This document shows, in pieces, positions 27,069 through 35,632 of a stretch of 64,000 bases of DNA. The notes below the pieces were generated by a model. That model saw only the letters and a program-made list of their open reading frames with translations. It was not told the origin of the DNA and ran no database searches. This DNA comes from Tsukamurella paurometabola DSM 20162. GTDB lineage: Bacteria > Actinomycetota > Actinomycetes > Mycobacteriales > Mycobacteriaceae. The translations under genes and the position numbers were made by a program. The stretch lies in contig NC_014158.1 of NCBI RefSeq assembly GCF_000092225.1, positions 3,720,001-3,784,000 on the forward strand, read 5' to 3'. Numbering within the stretch: the stretch's first letter is position 1; the number at the start of each line of letters is the position of its first letter.

Positions 27069-27404
27069 TCATGCGCGCGAGCGCAGGAACTGCAGGATCT
27101 CCGGAGTCACGGGGTCCACGAGGTCGGCGACCTCGTCGTGCTTGCTGACGTACTTGGCCACGAGCGGGCACACCGCGACCACACGCTGTCCAGCAGCCCG
27201 GGTATCGACGAGCGCGTCGTGCACCAGAATCGAACTGAGCCCACGGCCGGAGAACTTCTCGTCAAGCTCGGTGTGCGGGAAGATGCGCTGCTCACCGCGG
27301 TCGATGAAAACGGTGAACCCGGCGAGTTCGCCGTTCACGGTGATTTCGTAGCGCCCGGCATCGTCGTTGCGGGTGACGACGTTCTGGTCCTGCGATTCGG
27401 TCAC
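27069..27404 (-). CDS. GNAT-like N-acetyltransferase domain protein
   Basis: A 111-residue single-domain protein of the small YjdJ-type (GCN5-related, 'acetyltransferase_CG') group. It has 'RYEITVNGELAGFTVFIDRG' as first sheet, 'HTELDEKFSGRGLSSILVHDAL' with the acetyl-CoA pyrophosphate loop (Q/RxxG-like 'SGRGLS'), and 'CPLVAKYVSKHDEV'. The start is the GTG at 27404, which overlaps the pirin stop (GTGA) and has GAGGAG six bases upstream. It is therefore co-translated with the pirin gene. The acceptor substrate is unknown. Confidence 0.82.
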   Translation of the reverse strand: MTESQDQNVVTRNDDAGRYEITVNGELAGFTVFIDRGEQRIFPHTELDEKFSGRGLSSILVHDALVDTRAAGQRVVAVCPLVAKYVSKHDEVADLVDPVTPEILQFLRSRA

Positions 27405-28393
27405 TGGGGGCTCCTCTTTCGTGGCTTGAGTCGGGTGGTGGGCAGCGGCGGGGCGGGCAGATACTGATCGTCTCGCCAGCCGTCCACACTGCCGAAACGC
27501 GCGTCCCGCGCCTGCCATTCCTCGCGGTAGCGGGCGATGTCCTCGTGGCTGCGGCCGACGAAGTTCCACCACATCACGATGTCCTCGCCGAACGGAGTGC
27601 CGCCCAGCAGCACAGCGCGGGCGGGTTCATCGGTGGGGTTGTGCACCCGGATTCCCCCGAGTCCGGTGCCCACGTAGCCGAGATCACCGCGAGTGAGAGC
27701 GACACCGTCGAACAGCAGGCGCTCGGTGTCGAGCAGGACGCCGTGCTCGAAGTCCGGATTCACCGCGAGCGCGACCCGCGCGCCCGGGGCGAGTACGAGT
27801 TCGGCACCGAGCAGCGGCGTCGCGGTCGAGACCTCGGCTGCGCTTCCCGCGAGCTCACCGATGAACACCTTGACCGTTCCGCCGGGCCCTTCGACACGGA
27901 CGTCGGGCAGGACGACAGTGGGCGGCGCGTAATGCTGGAAACCGTTGTGTGCATCGCGAACCCGGTCCGGGAGAGCGAGCCACAGCTGTACTCCGTGCAG
28001 GCGCTGCGTGGCCGGAGTGGAGACCTCGGAGTGGCTGATACCGAAGCCGGCGGACATGAGGTTGAGCTCGCCCGGGAGCACCGGCGCGTGCACACCCGCA
28101 CTGTCGCGGTGCTCGATCTCACCCTCGAACAACCAGCTCACGGTTTGCAATCCCGTGTGCGGGTGCGGCGGGACGTTCATACCGCCGGTGGCACTCACAT
28201 CGTCGGGACCGTAGTGATCGGCGAAGCACCACGCGCCGATCATCGACCGCTCATGGGTGGGCAGGGTGCGCCGCACCGTCATCGCTCTGGGACCGCCCAG
28301 CGGGACCTCGCGGGCGGCGATCACCTCGACCGTGCTCGCACCGCCCCCGGCGGTGCATTCGATCTCCTGCGGATCCGGGTCCACGTTGCTCAT
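27401..28393 (-). CDS. pirin family protein
   Basis: A 330-residue bicupin. The N-terminal cupin holds the metal-binding histidines in 'PPHPHTGLQTVS' and 'GEIEHRDSAG', with the pirin blocks 'GAWCFADHYGP' and 'GFGISHSE'. The C-terminal cupin spans ~190-290. Bacterial pirins bind iron and some degrade quercetin or act as redox-linked co-regulators; the real role here is unknown. It is divergent from the AhpD-like gene with only 17 bases between the start codons, and TAGGCT lies 6 bases before its ATG. Confidence 0.9.
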   Translation of the reverse strand: MSNVDPDPQEIECTAGGGASTVEVIAAREVPLGGPRAMTVRRTLPTHERSMIGAWCFADHYGPDDVSATGGMNVPPHPHTGLQTVSWLFEGEIEHRDSAGVHAPVLPGELNLMSAGFGISHSEVSTPATQRLHGVQLWLALPDRVRDAHNGFQHYAPPTVVLPDVRVEGPGGTVKVFIGELAGSAAEVSTATPLLGAELVLAPGARVALAVNPDFEHGVLLDTERLLFDGVALTRGDLGYVGTGLGGIRVHNPTDEPARAVLLGGTPFGEDIVMWWNFVGRSHEDIARYREEWQARDARFGSVDGWRDDQYLPAPPLPTTRLKPRKRSPQ

Positions 28394-28410
28394 GGAACTA
28401 GCCTAGAGGC
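28394..28410. promoter_or_regulatory. 17-bp divergent leaderless promoter core
   Basis: Between the pirin ATG and the AhpD-like ATG, TAGCCT (28399-28404, plus) and TAGGCT (28405-28400, minus) overlap by five bases, each ending 6 bases before its own start codon. Both genes lack ribosome-binding sites, so one symmetric core may open in both directions. Confidence 0.55.
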
Positions 28411-28905
28411 ATGGCAGCGGAACGCGTTCGGATCGACAAGGCCTCACCGGAGACCTACAAGAAGCTGATCGAGGTGTCGACCGAGGTCGGCGCGGCGGCT
28501 GCGGCCGCGGGCCTGAGCCGGACGGTGGTGGAGCTGGTGAATCTGCGGTGCTCGCAGATCAACGGCTGTGCGTACTGCCTGTCGCTGCACCACGACGCCG
28601 GGATCGCGGCGGGCCTCACGGAGCAGCAGATCGCGGTGCTGCCCGCGTGGCGCGACGCCCCGGCACTGTTCGACGATCAGCAACGAGCGGCGCTCGAGAT
28701 CGCCGAACTAGTGACGAACCTTCCGCCGCACCACGCCGCCGATATCGCGTACGACCGCGCGACGGATGTACTCGATACCGAGCAGACCGCCGCGCTGATC
28801 TGGGCCGCCATCGCGATCAACGCCTTCAACCGGCTATCGATCGTGAGTGGCTACGAGGTGCGGAAGACGGCCGGCAGCGGCCGGGACCGGTCGACCGTGG
28901 CGTGA
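28411..28905 (+). CDS. AhpD-like carboxymuconolactone decarboxylase family protein
   Basis: A 164-residue helical protein. The redox motif C53-A-Y-C56 with H60 ('NGCAYCLSLHHD') is the AhpD alkyl-hydroperoxidase signature, and 'ALEIAELVTNL' gives the partner Glu region. AhpD proteins reduce peroxides or reduced partner proteins using the CxxC pair. Being divergent from a pirin gene suggests a shared redox stress response, by inference. Confidence 0.88.
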   Translation: MAAERVRIDKASPETYKKLIEVSTEVGAAAAAAGLSRTVVELVNLRCSQINGCAYCLSLHHDAGIAAGLTEQQIAVLPAWRDAPALFDDQQRAALEIAELVTNLPPHHAADIAYDRATDVLDTEQTAALIWAAIAINAFNRLSIVSGYEVRKTAGSGRDRSTVA

Positions 28906-28987
28906 TCCGGATGCCCGCCATCCGCGACACCGAGTGTCCACCCCGGGACGGATGCCGAAGCCGCTCCCGGATGGTTGAGTGGTGCTC

Positions 28988-29833
28988 ATGACAGAGCGGA
29001 TCACCAGCTTCCAACGCGCGGGACTGACCTTCCCGGTGGTCGACACCGGTCCGATCGGCGGCGAGATCGTGGTGCTGCTTCATGGCTTCCCCCAGACGCC
29101 CACGTCCTGGGAGGGCACCGCGGCGGCGCTCCACGAACGCGGCTACCGCACCGTGATCCCCTGGCAACGTGGATATTCCGCGACGGCGAAGCCGAAGCGC
29201 CGCTACAACTATCGCAGCTCGGAGTTGGTGGCCGATATCGCCGGACTACTGCGGCTGACCGGGCCTGCGCACCTCGTGGGACACGACTGGGGCGCGGCGA
29301 CCGCGTGGCAGGTGGCTGCCGAGCACCCCGCGGCGGTGCGCACGCTCACCACCGTTTCGGTGCCCCATCCGATGGCCTTCCTGCGCTCATTCATCAGTTC
29401 TGATCAGGCGCTGCGCTCGTATTACATGGTGCTCTTCCAGATCCCGGTGCTCCCGGAACTGCTCGCAGCGCGGCGGCCGGACCTGTTCGCGCGCTTCCTC
29501 CGCCGCTCCGGAATGCCCGAGGAAGCCCTGAATCTGGTGTTCGACGAAATCGTCTCGCCCGGACTATTGGGCGGCGGACTCAATTGGTATCGCGGCATGC
29601 CCTTCGTGGGTACACGTCCGCCGAATACCTCGGTGACCAGCCCGACGACGCACGTGTGGAGTTCCGGTGACATCGCACTCAGTCGCAAGGGGGCAGAACT
29701 CGCGCAGGAGTACGTGGACGCCCCGTTCCGGCTCGTCGTACTCGACGGTGTCAGTCACTGGATCCCCGACGAGCGACCCGACGAACTCGCCGAGCTGATC
29801 GTTGAGAACGCAACGGCGCATCCGTCGGAGTGA
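28988..29833 (+). CDS. epoxide-hydrolase-like alpha/beta hydrolase
   Basis: A 281-residue alpha/beta hydrolase. The oxyanion motif HGFPQ (32-36), nucleophile D100 in 'VGHDWGAATAW', and C-terminal His in 'LDGVSHWIPDE' follow the epoxide hydrolase / haloalkane dehalogenase pattern, where Asp replaces Ser. It would open epoxides with water in the cytosol. I start at the ATG at 28988; a GTG three codons earlier is possible. It converges on the acetyltransferase gene with directly adjacent stops. Confidence 0.88.
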   Translation: MTERITSFQRAGLTFPVVDTGPIGGEIVVLLHGFPQTPTSWEGTAAALHERGYRTVIPWQRGYSATAKPKRRYNYRSSELVADIAGLLRLTGPAHLVGHDWGAATAWQVAAEHPAAVRTLTTVSVPHPMAFLRSFISSDQALRSYYMVLFQIPVLPELLAARRPDLFARFLRRSGMPEEALNLVFDEIVSPGLLGGGLNWYRGMPFVGTRPPNTSVTSPTTHVWSSGDIALSRKGAELAQEYVDAPFRLVVLDGVSHWIPDERPDELAELIVENATAHPSE

Positions 29834-30331
29834 TCAGAGGATGCGCTGCATCAGAACGAGATCGAGCCAGCGCCCGAACTTGATGCCCACCTGCGGCATT
29901 TGGCCTGTTACTCGGAAACCGAGCTTGCGGTGCAGCGCGACGGACGCGTGGTTCGACTCTTCGATCGCCGCCACCACCACGTGCACGTCGGACTGCTGCG
30001 CCCGCTCGATGAGCGCGTTCATCAGGGCCTCGGCGATGCCGCGCCGGTAGAAGCCGTCGGCCACGTACACCGAGTTCTCGACGGTGTACCGGTAGCCCGT
30101 CTTGCTGCGAAAGGGACCGTAACTGGCGTAGCCGCCGAGCTCGCCATCGACGATCGCGACCAGGACGGGGAAACCCCCCGCGCGTCGCTCCGCGAGCCAG
30201 GCCGTGCGCTCGGCCAGATCAGCCTTCTCCTCGGACCAGATGGCAGTGGAATTATCCACGGCATCGTTGTGGATGACGAGAATCGCCGGCAGGTCGGAGG
30301 GCTGGGCGTCACGGATCTCCATGCCGTGCAT
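29834..30331 (-). CDS. GNAT N-acetyltransferase (phosphinothricin acetyltransferase-like)
   Basis: A 165-residue GNAT enzyme. The profile is that of the Pat/YncA group: 'IRDAQPSDLPAILVIHNDAV', 'FRSKTGYRYTVENSVYVADGFYRRGIAEALM' containing the acetyl-CoA loop (RRGIAEAL), and 'NHASVALHRKLGF'. Members acetylate methionine sulfoximine, phosphinothricin or related amino-acid analogues with acetyl-CoA. GAAGG lies 6 bases before the ATG at 30331. Resistance function is not proven from sequence. Confidence 0.88.
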   Translation of the reverse strand: MHGMEIRDAQPSDLPAILVIHNDAVDNSTAIWSEEKADLAERTAWLAERRAGGFPVLVAIVDGELGGYASYGPFRSKTGYRYTVENSVYVADGFYRRGIAEALMNALIERAQQSDVHVVVAAIEESNHASVALHRKLGFRVTGQMPQVGIKFGRWLDLVLMQRIL

Positions 30332-30364
30332 CGTATGCCTTCGCGCCGGCGACGGCGACGGCGA

Positions 30365-32077
30365 TCACCGGTCGACGCAGACCGTCGGCAGGTCGAACCA
30401 GCGCAGGTGATCGAAATCAGCCGACAATGCGGCCGATGCGCTGATATCCGGAGTGGATACCGCGAAGATCGCCTGCGCCTCGGCCAGATAGCCCGCGAGC
30501 GCGCTCTCCGGTGCACGGTCGTCGTGCTGGGTGTAGGTCATCCGGCCCGCTTCGTCGTAGCCCACGTCGGTGAGCCGAACGGGTGGCTCGATCGCACCGC
30601 GACGGTGCCGCCACAGGCCGGAGTCGGGTTCGAACCGGTAGTCGGGCAACAGACGCCAGCCTTCGCGAGCCACCATCAGCACCGCTTCGACGAGGTAGTC
30701 GAAGACCTGCTCGGAGATGAAGTAGTTGAAGTTCACGCGCACCCAGCCGGGCTTGATGCCCTCGCAGCCTCGCGAGATCTCCTGCTCGAACTCGCGGGAA
30801 TGGTCCAGGTCGATGCCCAGCAGCCGGTGCCCGTACGGTCCGGCGCAGGAACAGCCCCCGCGGGACTGGATCCCGAACAGATCGTTGAGCAGCGCCACGA
30901 CGAAGTTGTGATGCAGGAACTTCCCCGAAGGCGAGCGCACCACGAAGGACAGGATGGAGAGCCGGTCGGCGTCGAGGTTGCCCAGGATCTCGATCGCCGG
31001 TTCCGCCTCCCAGCGCCGCACGGCCCGCCGCAACAGGTTCTCCTCGTGGGCGTGGATCACATCCACCCCCACCTCCTGTTTGAGGCCGAAAACCAAGCCC
31101 GCGCGGATGGATTCGACGATCGCGGGGGTGCCCGCCTCTTCGCGCTGGGCGGGATCGTCGACGTAGCGATGGTCATCGGGATTGACATAGGTCACCGTGC
31201 CACCGCCGGGAACGACGGGGACACGGTTGCTCAGCAGCTCGCGGCGGACCACGAGAACGCCCGGCGTGCCGGGGCCACCGACGAACTTGTGCGGACTGAG
31301 GAAGATCGCGTCCTTGAACGCGCCGGTCGATAGCGCCCGTTCCGGGTCCCCGTGGTACATCTCGATGTTCACGTACGGGGCGGCGGCCGCGAAGTCCCAG
31401 AACGAGAGCGCTCCGTGCGCATGCAGTAGGGCGCTGATGCGGCTGGTATCGCTGAGGATGCCGGTCACATTGCTCGCTGCCGAGAACGAGCCGATCTTCA
31501 GTGGACGGTCGGCGTAGCGGTCGAGCTCCGCGGCGAGGGCGTCGATATCGATGTGTCCGTCGGCGTTCTGTCCGATCACCACCACGTCGGCGATCGATTC
31601 TCGCCAGGGCAGCTCGTTGGAGTGGTGTTCGTACGGTCCGATGAAGACGACGGGGCGCTCCGCGGCGGGGATCCGATCGGTAAGCCCGTACTGGCGATCG
31701 AGTCCGTCGGGGATCCGCAGCCCGAGAACGCCGACCATCTTGTCGATCGCCCCGGTGCAGCCCGAGCCGGTGAAGATGACGACCGTCTCGTCGTCACCGC
31801 CGACCGCATCCCGGATGATACGGCGTGCGTCCTCACGCAAACGTGTCGTCTGCAAACCGGTTCCGCTCGATTCCGTGTGCGTGTTCGCGTACCGGGGAAG
31901 CACCTCGTTGCGGATGAAGTCCTCAATGAAGGTGAGCGACCGGCCCGATGCCGTGTAATCGGCGTAGGTCACACGCCGCGGACCGAACGGCCCCGGAAAG
32001 ACCTGATCGTCACCGATGAGGCTGTCGCGGATGCGGCCCAGGATCGGCGGTTCGGGCAGGTCTCCAGCGTGCGCCAT
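30365..32077 (-). CDS. class V aminotransferase / cysteine desulfurase-like PLP enzyme
   Basis: A 570-residue PLP-dependent protein with a class V fold: 'TYADYTASGRSLTFIEDFI' at the N-terminus, 'VIFTGSGCTGAIDKMVG' as cofactor region, and 'LSPHKFVGGPGTPGVLV', whose Lys should form the Schiff base. It is about 150 residues longer than NifS/SufS owing to C-terminal extension after 'NDLFGIQSRGGCSCAGPYG'. That Cys-rich loop sits where desulfurases carry their catalytic Cys, so sulfur transfer is possible. GGAGG lies 8 bases before the ATG. No Fe-S assembly genes adjoin it. Substrate unknown. Confidence 0.8.
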   Translation of the reverse strand: MAHAGDLPEPPILGRIRDSLIGDDQVFPGPFGPRRVTYADYTASGRSLTFIEDFIRNEVLPRYANTHTESSGTGLQTTRLREDARRIIRDAVGGDDETVVIFTGSGCTGAIDKMVGVLGLRIPDGLDRQYGLTDRIPAAERPVVFIGPYEHHSNELPWRESIADVVVIGQNADGHIDIDALAAELDRYADRPLKIGSFSAASNVTGILSDTSRISALLHAHGALSFWDFAAAAPYVNIEMYHGDPERALSTGAFKDAIFLSPHKFVGGPGTPGVLVVRRELLSNRVPVVPGGGTVTYVNPDDHRYVDDPAQREEAGTPAIVESIRAGLVFGLKQEVGVDVIHAHEENLLRRAVRRWEAEPAIEILGNLDADRLSILSFVVRSPSGKFLHHNFVVALLNDLFGIQSRGGCSCAGPYGHRLLGIDLDHSREFEQEISRGCEGIKPGWVRVNFNYFISEQVFDYLVEAVLMVAREGWRLLPDYRFEPDSGLWRHRRGAIEPPVRLTDVGYDEAGRMTYTQHDDRAPESALAGYLAEAQAIFAVSTPDISASAALSADFDHLRWFDLPTVCVDR

Positions 32078-32207
32078 AACAGCGGCCTCCGATCGTCTCG
32101 TATCCCCCGGGTGGGATACCTCGACGATAGCGGCGCCCGCCGCGGCACGCCTCTGCCCCGACAGACCTTCACCGAACCGTCACGCCACAACCGTGGTGTC
32201 GGGATCG

Positions 32208-33089
32208 TCAGTCTGCGACGATGCGTGGCACCTCGGATGCGCGGGACCGGAACTCCGGAACACGCTTGTCGAGGAATGCCGCCACTCCCTCCTTGCCGTC
32301 GCCGATCGACGTGTAATACATGCCCAGCGAGTCGGCGAGGTGCTGCTCCAGCGGGGTCGCGGCGCCCAAGCCGCGGTAGATGAGTTGCTTGTTGATCGCG
32401 ACGCCGACCGCCGATCGTCCCTTCACCCACGACCGCGCGAGTTCCTGGGCCGCGGGCACCAGCTCGTCGGGCTCGTGGACGCTGCGGACGAGCCGTCCCT
32501 CACGGGCCTGCTCGGCGGTGAGGATATCGGCGGAGTACACCCACTCCAGCGCCGTCGCGGGCCCGACGATGCGGGGCAGGAACCAACTGGAGCACGCCTC
32601 CATCACGATGCCGAGCCGACCGAAGACGAAGCCGATTCGCGCCTTCGTGGATGCCAGGCGGGTGTCCATCGCCAGCGTCATGGTGGCGCCGATGCCGACG
32701 GCCGGCCCATTGATCGCGGCGATCACCGGCTTGGGCAGCGAGTAGATCGCGAGCGTCAGCTTGCCGCCGGTATCGCGCACCCCGTCCTGGAACGGCGGCT
32801 CGTCGTACGCGGCGGCGAACGCCTCCGGCGTCGGTGGGTCGATGGTCTCGTCCAGGCCGAAGACGTTGCCCTCACCGGTCAGGTCCATGCCGGCGCAGAA
32901 GGCACGGCCGGAGCCGGTGACCACGACGGCGCGGATCTCATCGCTCCGCGCGTGGACCTCGAAGAACTCCGTCAGCTCACGCGCCATCGTCACGCTGAAC
33001 GCGTTGAGCTCATCCGGCCGATCGAGCACCAGCGTGGCGATGCCGTCGTCGTCGATGCTCCAGCTGATGGTCTGATACGAATCAGTCAT
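32208..33089 (-). CDS. enoyl-CoA hydratase/isomerase family protein
   Basis: A 293-residue crotonase-fold protein. 'DELNAFSVTMARELTEFF', oxyanion-hole segments 'GSGRAFCAGMDLTGEG' and 'NGPAVGIGATMTLAMDTRL', and the C-terminal helical trimerisation part are typical. At the usual catalytic Glu positions, 'FGRLGIVMEACSSW' keeps one Glu. The natural acyl-CoA substrate is unknown; fatty-acid or amino-acid breakdown is likely. The minus-strand hexamer TATCGT (33102-33097) lies 7 bases before the ATG and suggests a leaderless transcript. Confidence 0.9.
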   Translation of the reverse strand: MTDSYQTISWSIDDDGIATLVLDRPDELNAFSVTMARELTEFFEVHARSDEIRAVVVTGSGRAFCAGMDLTGEGNVFGLDETIDPPTPEAFAAAYDEPPFQDGVRDTGGKLTLAIYSLPKPVIAAINGPAVGIGATMTLAMDTRLASTKARIGFVFGRLGIVMEACSSWFLPRIVGPATALEWVYSADILTAEQAREGRLVRSVHEPDELVPAAQELARSWVKGRSAVGVAINKQLIYRGLGAATPLEQHLADSLGMYYTSIGDGKEGVAAFLDKRVPEFRSRASEVPRIVAD

Positions 33090-33132
33090 GGCGGTAACGA
33101 TATGCTGTGCAACAGTGGCCGCACGGCCACAT

Positions 33133-33207
33133 GCCTCCCTAGCTCAGTGGTAGAGCACCGCTCTTGTAAAGCGAAGGTCGTCGGTTCAATCCCGACGGGG
33201 GGCTCCA
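33133..33207 (+). tRNA. tRNA-Thr (anticodon TGT)
   Basis: All four arms fold: acceptor GCCTCCC with GGGGGGC (one G-T pair), D-stem GCTC/GAGC, anticodon loop CTTGTAA giving TGT (reads ACA threonine codons), T-stem GTCGG/CCGAC with loop TTCAATC. The outermost anticodon-stem pair is a C-A mismatch. The discriminator is T and CCA is encoded. The 3' end is not visibly duplicated in the next kilobase. Confidence 0.95.
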
Positions 33208-33327
33208 CAGCTTCGTCGCCACACGCTGGCTGCCGACTCGTCGCAGCCGCTCTTCCACCGATGAGTCGGCACCGCGAGCCACGCTGAAGTCCGGAGTCGA
33301 GCTTCCGAAGGAGAATAGGGTTCGTCC

Positions 33328-33945
33328 ATGATCTGGAATCTGCTCTCCGCAGTCGGAGCGATCGCCGCCGTTGTCGTAGCTGCAGCCGGAGCGACCTCAT
33401 CATCCCGGAAAGCAAACCGAGCAAATCGCCTAGCGAGCGAGGCGAATGCGATCGCGCGAGAAGCGCGTGCCAGTGCCATGATGACTGAGGCCGACCGATG
33501 CATCAGGTCGCTAGCGCTCGTCGACAGCCGCTTCCAGCACATGTGCTCGGAACACCTGCCCGAAAGGCGATTCACCGAAGAGCAACAACTTCGGGGATCC
33601 AAGGAAGCGCTGTCCGTCTACGTTCGGTACTGGGGCGAAGCAGTCGAGGAATCCCTGGGACGGGCGCGCACCCTCATCACTGATGAGGCGCTCGTACAGC
33701 AGTTCACCAATCTTCACAGCCAGGCGATTGACGTACTGACGCTCATGACCGATCTCGAGGGCACACTCACCGCGTCAGAGCCACGCGAGTCATACGCGCT
33801 CGCGCGGGAGAAGCTCCTGACGGCGGCGCAGGAACACGTCGCGGCAACCAACGCGTTTCGCGATTCGATCCGAACGCGTGGAGCGCAGCCTCAGCAGATG
33901 CCGCTCGACCCGACCAGCCGCGAAAACGGCCAGGATGCGCGCTGA
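33328..33945 (+). CDS. orphan membrane-anchored hypothetical protein next to tRNA-Thr
   Basis: A 205-residue protein with one N-terminal hydrophobic helix (~residues 4-22) and a long helical, charged remainder that may form a coiled-coil. The ATG is preceded by GAAGGAG at good distance ('CCGAAGGAGAATAGG'). The gene uses more A- and T-ending codons (for example GCA, GTA, CGA) than its neighbours and lies 120 bases after a tRNA gene, a usual landing site for foreign DNA. I recognise no family. Transfer is inferred, and no integrase or repeated attachment site is visible. Confidence 0.65.
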   Translation: MIWNLLSAVGAIAAVVVAAAGATSSSRKANRANRLASEANAIAREARASAMMTEADRCIRSLALVDSRFQHMCSEHLPERRFTEEQQLRGSKEALSVYVRYWGEAVEESLGRARTLITDEALVQQFTNLHSQAIDVLTLMTDLEGTLTASEPRESYALAREKLLTAAQEHVAATNAFRDSIRTRGAQPQQMPLDPTSRENGQDAR

Positions 33946-34025
33946 CCGCCCCGGGGGTGACAACGGTGTTTGTGGGGTGAGACGCTGACGGTCGGTACTG
34001 CAGCGATCGAGGAGGTCCCCCGAAG

Positions 34026-35429
34026 GTGAAGCTCGCCCTCCGCAACCGTCTCGCCCACGGCGTCCAGGCCCTCACCGGCCGGCGCGCCGCCACCGCGGAC
34101 ACGGCCGGGATGCCCGTCGTCACTCCCCTCCAGCCCATCGACCTCCGGGACACGGAGACCGTCGGCGAGGTCCTGGAGGTGGCGATGAAGGTCGGCGAGG
34201 TGCTGCTGGATTCGGGGACGGGCGCCGTCGATACCGAGGCCCAGGTGCGCTACGTGGCCGCGACATACGGCATCGACGACTGCACCGTGACCGTCACCTA
34301 CAACGCGATCACCGTGTCCGTGCAGCGCGGGCGGGGCCTGCCACCGTCGACCTACCTGCGCACGGTGTACCACCGCTCCCTCGACTACACCCGGCTCGCG
34401 CAGGTCGACACTCTCGTCCGGCGGATCGGCCGCGGCGTCGTCCGGCCCGACGAGGCGCAGCGCGAGCTCGAGACGATCATGACCGCAGGGCACCCCTACC
34501 CCCGTGCCGTCGCGACGCTGGGCTGGGCCCTCATGGCCGGAGCCCTGACTCTGCTGCTGGGCGGCGCCGCGACGCTGGCCGCGGTCTCGTTCGTCTCCAC
34601 CGCGCTGATCTACGCCGTCAACGTGCGCCTCGGGCAGCTCGGACTGCCGTACTTCTTCCAGCAGGTGGTCGGCGGTTTCCTGGCGACACTGCCGGCCGCG
34701 CTGATCTACCGGCTCTCGCTGGCCTACGGCTGGGAGGTCGAGCCCTACCGGATCATCGTCTCGGGGATCATCGTTCTCATGGCGGGCCTCTCGCTGGTGG
34801 GCTCCGTGCAGGACGCGATCACCGGCGCACCCGTCACCGGCGCCGCGCGGTTCTTCGAGGTGGTGGTGTTCACGGGCGGCGTCGTGGCGGGCGTCGGTAT
34901 GGCACTGCGGGTCACCTCCGAGCTGGGCGCCACCTTGCCTCCGTTGCAGCAGGCACCGTTCGACTACGCGCCGCTGCCGATCCTGGTGGTGTCGGGCGGT
35001 GTCGCCGCCGCGGCGTTCGCACTGGCCGGTTACGCCCAGATGCGGGCCCTGACCACGTCGTTCCTGGCGGGCTGCGCGGGCGCCCTGGTGGCCGGATCGA
35101 TGCTCAACCTGGGGCTGGGGCCGATCGTCGCGTCCACCGCCGCCGCCAGCGTGGTCGGTCTCGCCGGTGGCCTCCTGGCCCGCCGCGCGGTGGTCCCGCC
35201 GATCATCGTGGCCGTCGCGGGCATCACGCCGCTGGTACCCGGTCTGGCCGTCTACCGCGGTCTGTCCGAACTGATGGCGGGGCAGACCACCGCCGCGCTG
35301 TCGAACATGGCGACCGCGCTGGCCGTGGGCTGTGCGCTGGCCGCCGGCGTCACCTTCGGTGAGTGGGCGGCCCGCACGATCCGGCGGCCGCGGATCGCCA
35401 AAATCACGTTCCGACGCGTCCGCGGGTAA
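34026..35429 (+). CDS. thrE: threonine/serine exporter family protein
   Basis: A 467-residue ThrE-type exporter. Residues ~35-150 are the cytoplasmic hydrophilic ThrE domain ('VGEVLLDSGTGAVDTEAQVRYVA'), followed by about ten membrane helices split in two halves (ThrE and ThrE_2-like), including 'AVAGITPLVPGLAVYRGL', the family signature near the C-terminus. In Corynebacterium ThrE exports Thr and Ser by proton antiport; M. tuberculosis Rv3737 is the same family. It starts with GTG after a GGAGG about 10 bases upstream. Confidence 0.9.
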   Translation: MKLALRNRLAHGVQALTGRRAATADTAGMPVVTPLQPIDLRDTETVGEVLEVAMKVGEVLLDSGTGAVDTEAQVRYVAATYGIDDCTVTVTYNAITVSVQRGRGLPPSTYLRTVYHRSLDYTRLAQVDTLVRRIGRGVVRPDEAQRELETIMTAGHPYPRAVATLGWALMAGALTLLLGGAATLAAVSFVSTALIYAVNVRLGQLGLPYFFQQVVGGFLATLPAALIYRLSLAYGWEVEPYRIIVSGIIVLMAGLSLVGSVQDAITGAPVTGAARFFEVVVFTGGVVAGVGMALRVTSELGATLPPLQQAPFDYAPLPILVVSGGVAAAAFALAGYAQMRALTTSFLAGCAGALVAGSMLNLGLGPIVASTAAASVVGLAGGLLARRAVVPPIIVAVAGITPLVPGLAVYRGLSELMAGQTTAALSNMATALAVGCALAAGVTFGEWAARTIRRPRIAKITFRRVRG

Positions 35430-35467
35430 ACTGTTTCCGGTTGTCAATTACTAGCGAAGGTGTGCAG

Positions 35468-35626
35468 ATGCCCCCGAAGACGACGGATATCAGCGACGAG
35501 GATCTGGAGCCCGTAGCCGACGAGACCGCCCATCAGGCCCAGCGGGTCGTCGCCGCGTACGCGGAGGACGCCGACGAATGCCGGATGCTGCTGTCGATGC
35601 TGGGCATCGGCCCCAAGGAGGCCTAA
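35468..35626 (+). CDS. small acidic protein upstream of otsA
   Basis: A 52-residue acidic protein beginning 'MPPKTTDISDEDLEPVADE' and ending 'MLLSMLGIGPKEA'. AAGGTG stands 5 bases before the ATG. The gap to the otsA GTG is 6 bases, and the otsA Shine-Dalgarno (AAGGAGG) lies in its last codons, so the two are translationally coupled. It has a Cys/Leu-rich C-terminal half that could bind a partner. I know no function; a role with trehalose-phosphate synthase is inferred from position. Confidence 0.75.
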   Translation: MPPKTTDISDEDLEPVADETAHQAQRVVAAYAEDADECRMLLSMLGIGPKEA

Positions 35627-35632
35627 GCCACC

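Noticed and set aside
33133-34025. Attachment-site duplication of the tRNA-Thr 3' end
   Set aside because: No repeat of the T-arm and acceptor sequence is visible downstream, and no integrase is present.
33891-35447. 518-residue minus-strand open frame opposite thrE
   Set aside because: Composition is Arg/Gly/Asp/His-rich and the frame crosses the end of another gene; thrE has clear membrane helices.
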